From Oscheius onirici (taxonomy: Eukaryota > Nematoda > Chromadorea > Rhabditida > Rhabditidae), in contig OW051473.1 of the NCBI GenBank assembly GCA_932521025.1, positions 4,836,001-4,900,000 on the forward strand: DNA of 64,000 nt, in the 5' to 3' direction. A program made the position numbers and the translations under genes. Under the pieces are notes generated by a model that worked only from the letters and a program-made list of their open reading frames with translations, was not told the origin of the DNA and did no database searches. Within the stretch, counting starts at the first letter, position 1. Every line of letters begins with the position of its first letter. Positions 61,562-64,000 of this stretch are shown here, piece by piece.

Positions 61562-64000
61562 ATGTCCGTCAGAGAAGAAGATAGGTATAATCGTCATGGA
61601 GGCCGCAACGCTTTTCGAAACACGGACGACAATGACACGACTTCTTCTCGTAATTTTACGTTTAGAACAATATTATAAAAAGCTTCAGAGCGGGATGCCG
61701 CACTGCGTGCGATGCGTTCGTTCACCGAATCCATCGACTGTGATGTCCCACCGGTTCCAGAACTGCCTCCTGAGTTGGATATCGACCGGGTGGAGGGATT
61801 GAAAAGCTCCGATACCAATGATACCATAATCGAAGTCGTATGTCTGGAATGAGATTAACGAAGGAGTTATTTCAGGGTCGAAAGAATCATGATTTCACAC
61901 TAGGTGAAACTCAAAAGTACAAAATGACGGTGCCTGGTCCAGGTCACACGGATGCCGAGCAAGACATGCACAAGAGTTTAATTCGTGACGAGGAAGATGA
62001 TCTTGACCGTGAAGTGGAGCATGCAATGGCAACAGTTCCCACTGTTAAAAGTGCCAAGAGATCTCGTCAAGAAGAAGTAAATGGAACACTTGAATATCGC
62101 TAATTTTCTATTCAGGATGACGATCAGGCGGCTCTTCGACGTGAATACAATGCTGCCGCTCTCCAACGTCGTCGTCCTACAACTCCTACTTCTGCGTGTG
62201 TAGTTGAATCATTCGCGTTTGTTGGTGCAGAAGATGCCTCTAAAGAAGCCAATGTCGACAAAATGAAGGTCTCTATTCCGAGTAAGCATCATTTCAGCAG
62301 CGTGACTATCTGAGCTTCCAGGTTCCCGCCGTCGAAAAGGTGACATGTACGAATTTTACGAGAGTATGGGATCTCAAATGCCCTACCAAGCGCGAAGAGG
62401 AAGTATCTCCGGAAGGACGACCCCACTCAATGACTATGAAGGAGATATTCTGGAGGAAAATCCACAATTCAAGGACCGAGTGCCTCCAAAGCCCGTGGTC
62501 AATCGCAGGATTAGCTTGGAATGGGAGAATTTCGAAGAGCAAAAAGGTATTTCAGCGACCGCGAAACGTGGGTGTGAAAAATGTTGGAATTGCACCTAGG
62601 TATGCAGAGCTGTTGAACTGAACAAAAGTGCCTGAAGAAATAATTACGGCCTCATCTCAGTATAGGGCCTAGTTTGCATAATGGACGACAGCTTCTATCG
62701 ACCGAGTCTTCGGCCGCCCCCACCAGCCATCGCGCACATATTGCACGTGATTTTAAGTCTAGTGCTTTTCGTTGCTCTGGAAATTTACGTTTTTTCTCTC
62801 TCGAAATACCATTAGTGATTTCAAGTTGCACTTGCTGTTTTTGCTTCCTGCAAACGAAGGTCTGCGCGTATTGCCTTCTTATGCATAATCAAATAGATGA
62901 TATCTAATTAGGGATGAGTGTTACTATACAACTGCAATTTGCATACTGAGCAAAAAACATGTCCAAATGTATCGCTTTTCACCGATATTAATGCATAGAG
63001 AACTGTTTGTCATTCTATTTATGCCTCAGACCTTATCCATTAAAAAGTTTTAGATAAAACTGAGATGGATCAACCGCCACCAAAGCCTCAACGGACGCTT
63101 CAAAACAGTGAGGTAAGGACAATCCAATTACTGGAAATATTTCGCCATGAGGCATTGAGAGTCTCAAGTTTCACCTTGTTCTCACACAGAAAAATCGAAA
63201 TGTCCCAAAGCGGATTTAAAGACCAACTTTAAGGCAGACGATGATGAACAACCAACATTCTCGGAAGATATGAAAGAGGAACGTGACAAATTGCGTCGAG
63301 TATGATCCATTGATGCGCGTTAATTCAGCTATTAATTTTTAGGAGAGACTAGCCAAGAAGAATTCACCTCCTACGGATAAGACTGAAGCCGTTGTTCCCC
63401 AAAAATCCATTGAACGGCCACCAAAGCCGACCTCTCCTCCTGTAAGTGTTTTCACTTTGTGTAATAAACGGAAATTCAGAAGCTTGTGAGATCGCGACAG
63501 AGTACATTGGATAAAGCACCGTCATTAAAATCCAGGCAGAGTACAATGGAAAAAGAGCCGTCAGTGAAATCGAGATCAAGCACAGTCGACAAGAATTTAT
63601 CGGGTGTTGCAGCTGGAGACGAAATGATGGCGTCGGTAGAGGAAACTGCTGAAGAGTACACTTACGATCCTAACGACTATCCAGGTTTGTTGATAGCTTT
63701 CAATGGTGTAATCTTGTTAAGGATACATATGGAATTATGAAAAGCAGGAATGGGAAGTTGATCCCAACTACGATCCGGAAGCTCATGCTCAGCAAGAAGC
63801 CTATAAGTATGATCAGCAGGCAGGCGAGCAGCAATATCACGACTATGGTGATCAGTATCAGGAGGGATATGATCAGCAAGCTTACGGTCAGCAATATGCC
63901 GAAGGGCAGTACGATCAGCAGAACTATGAGCAGCAGCAGTATGAAGAAGGACAGTATAATCAGCAAGAATACGATCAGTACCATGCTGGTTATGATCAAG
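61562..64000 (+). CDS. Cytoplasmic low-complexity protein, Gln/Tyr-rich C-terminus (partial)
   Basis: A multi-exon gene cut by the right edge. It starts MSVREEDRYNRHGGRNAFRN and runs through acidic/basic linker exons: FTESIDCDVPPVPELPPELD, GRKNHDFTLGETQKYKMTVP, DLDREVEHAMATVPTVKSAK, GDMYEFYESMGSQMPYQARR, PPKPVVNRRISLEWENFEEQ. Further on it has repeated Arg-Ser-Arg units (SRQSTLDKAPSLKSRQSTME and variants) that look like basic phosphorylation sites. Then comes YDPNDYPGYIWNYEKQEWEV, DPNYDPEAHAQQ and a Gln/Tyr/Asp/Gly repeat tract (e.g. YDQQAYGQQYAEGQYDQQNY) still open at 64000. No catalytic domain or membrane segment is seen. PPKP motifs may bind SH3 domains. I do not recognise the family; the exon between 62548 and 63052 may contain an alternative piece. 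Probably a scaffold or condensate-type protein. Confidence 0.65.

Overview
This window is nuclear DNA of a nematode. The genes are cut by very short introns, usually 34-56 nt, with the TTTCAG or TTTTAG acceptors typical of nematodes. Many start codons lie just downstream of an unpaired splice acceptor, as expected for spliced-leader trans-splicing. The gene families fit as well: an innexin, MIG-18-type and CPG4-type secreted proteins and a serpentine-type receptor. No rRNA, tRNA, CRISPR array or bacterial gene was recognised.

Layout, left to right: a secreted M1-aminopeptidase-like protein with a destroyed active site (-, 1.9-5.4 kb), divergent from ETHE1 persulfide dioxygenase (+, 5.8-6.7 kb); a divergent Cys-loop receptor subunit (-, 6.7-8.1 kb); MEMO1 (+, 9.6-10.8 kb); a tiny four-cysteine secreted protein (+, 11.3-11.7 kb); an L27-PDZ-SH3-GUK MAGUK of the PALS1/MPP type and a separate PDZ protein (-, 11.7-15.7 kb); an MFS transporter of the oxalate/formate-monocarboxylate type (-, 17.6-19.7 kb). 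A gene-poor stretch of nearly 7 kb with a foldback MITE precedes an innexin (+, 26.6-28.6 kb). Between 29.5 and 34.3 kb at least four small secreted-protein genes lie in a row on the minus strand: a tandem WAP protein, a Pro/Gln-rich protein, a Tyr/Gly-rich peptide and a His/Gly/Trp/Tyr-rich peptide. Then come a seven-helix receptor (-), a three-repeat MIG-18-like protein that may sit in a two-gene operon (-), a divergent MAPK-like kinase (+), EEA1 (-), a CPG4-like GPI-anchored protein (-), a second gene-poor stretch (about 49.4-55.8 kb, possibly with micro-genes), a PPM1A/B phosphatase (+), an SLC2-like MFS transporter (+), and a Gln/Tyr-rich cytoplasmic protein cut by the right edge (+).

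Most neighbours have unrelated jobs (sulfide detoxification, junctions, endosome tethering, signalling), as is normal for an animal chromosome. The part most likely to be undescribed is the small secreted-protein cluster at 29.5-34.3 kb, which looks like a fast-evolving effector, antimicrobial or cuticle-surface locus. The dead M1 homologue is the other notable item. Gene models were made by eye from splice signals and reading frames, so inner exon edges are firm only where stated.
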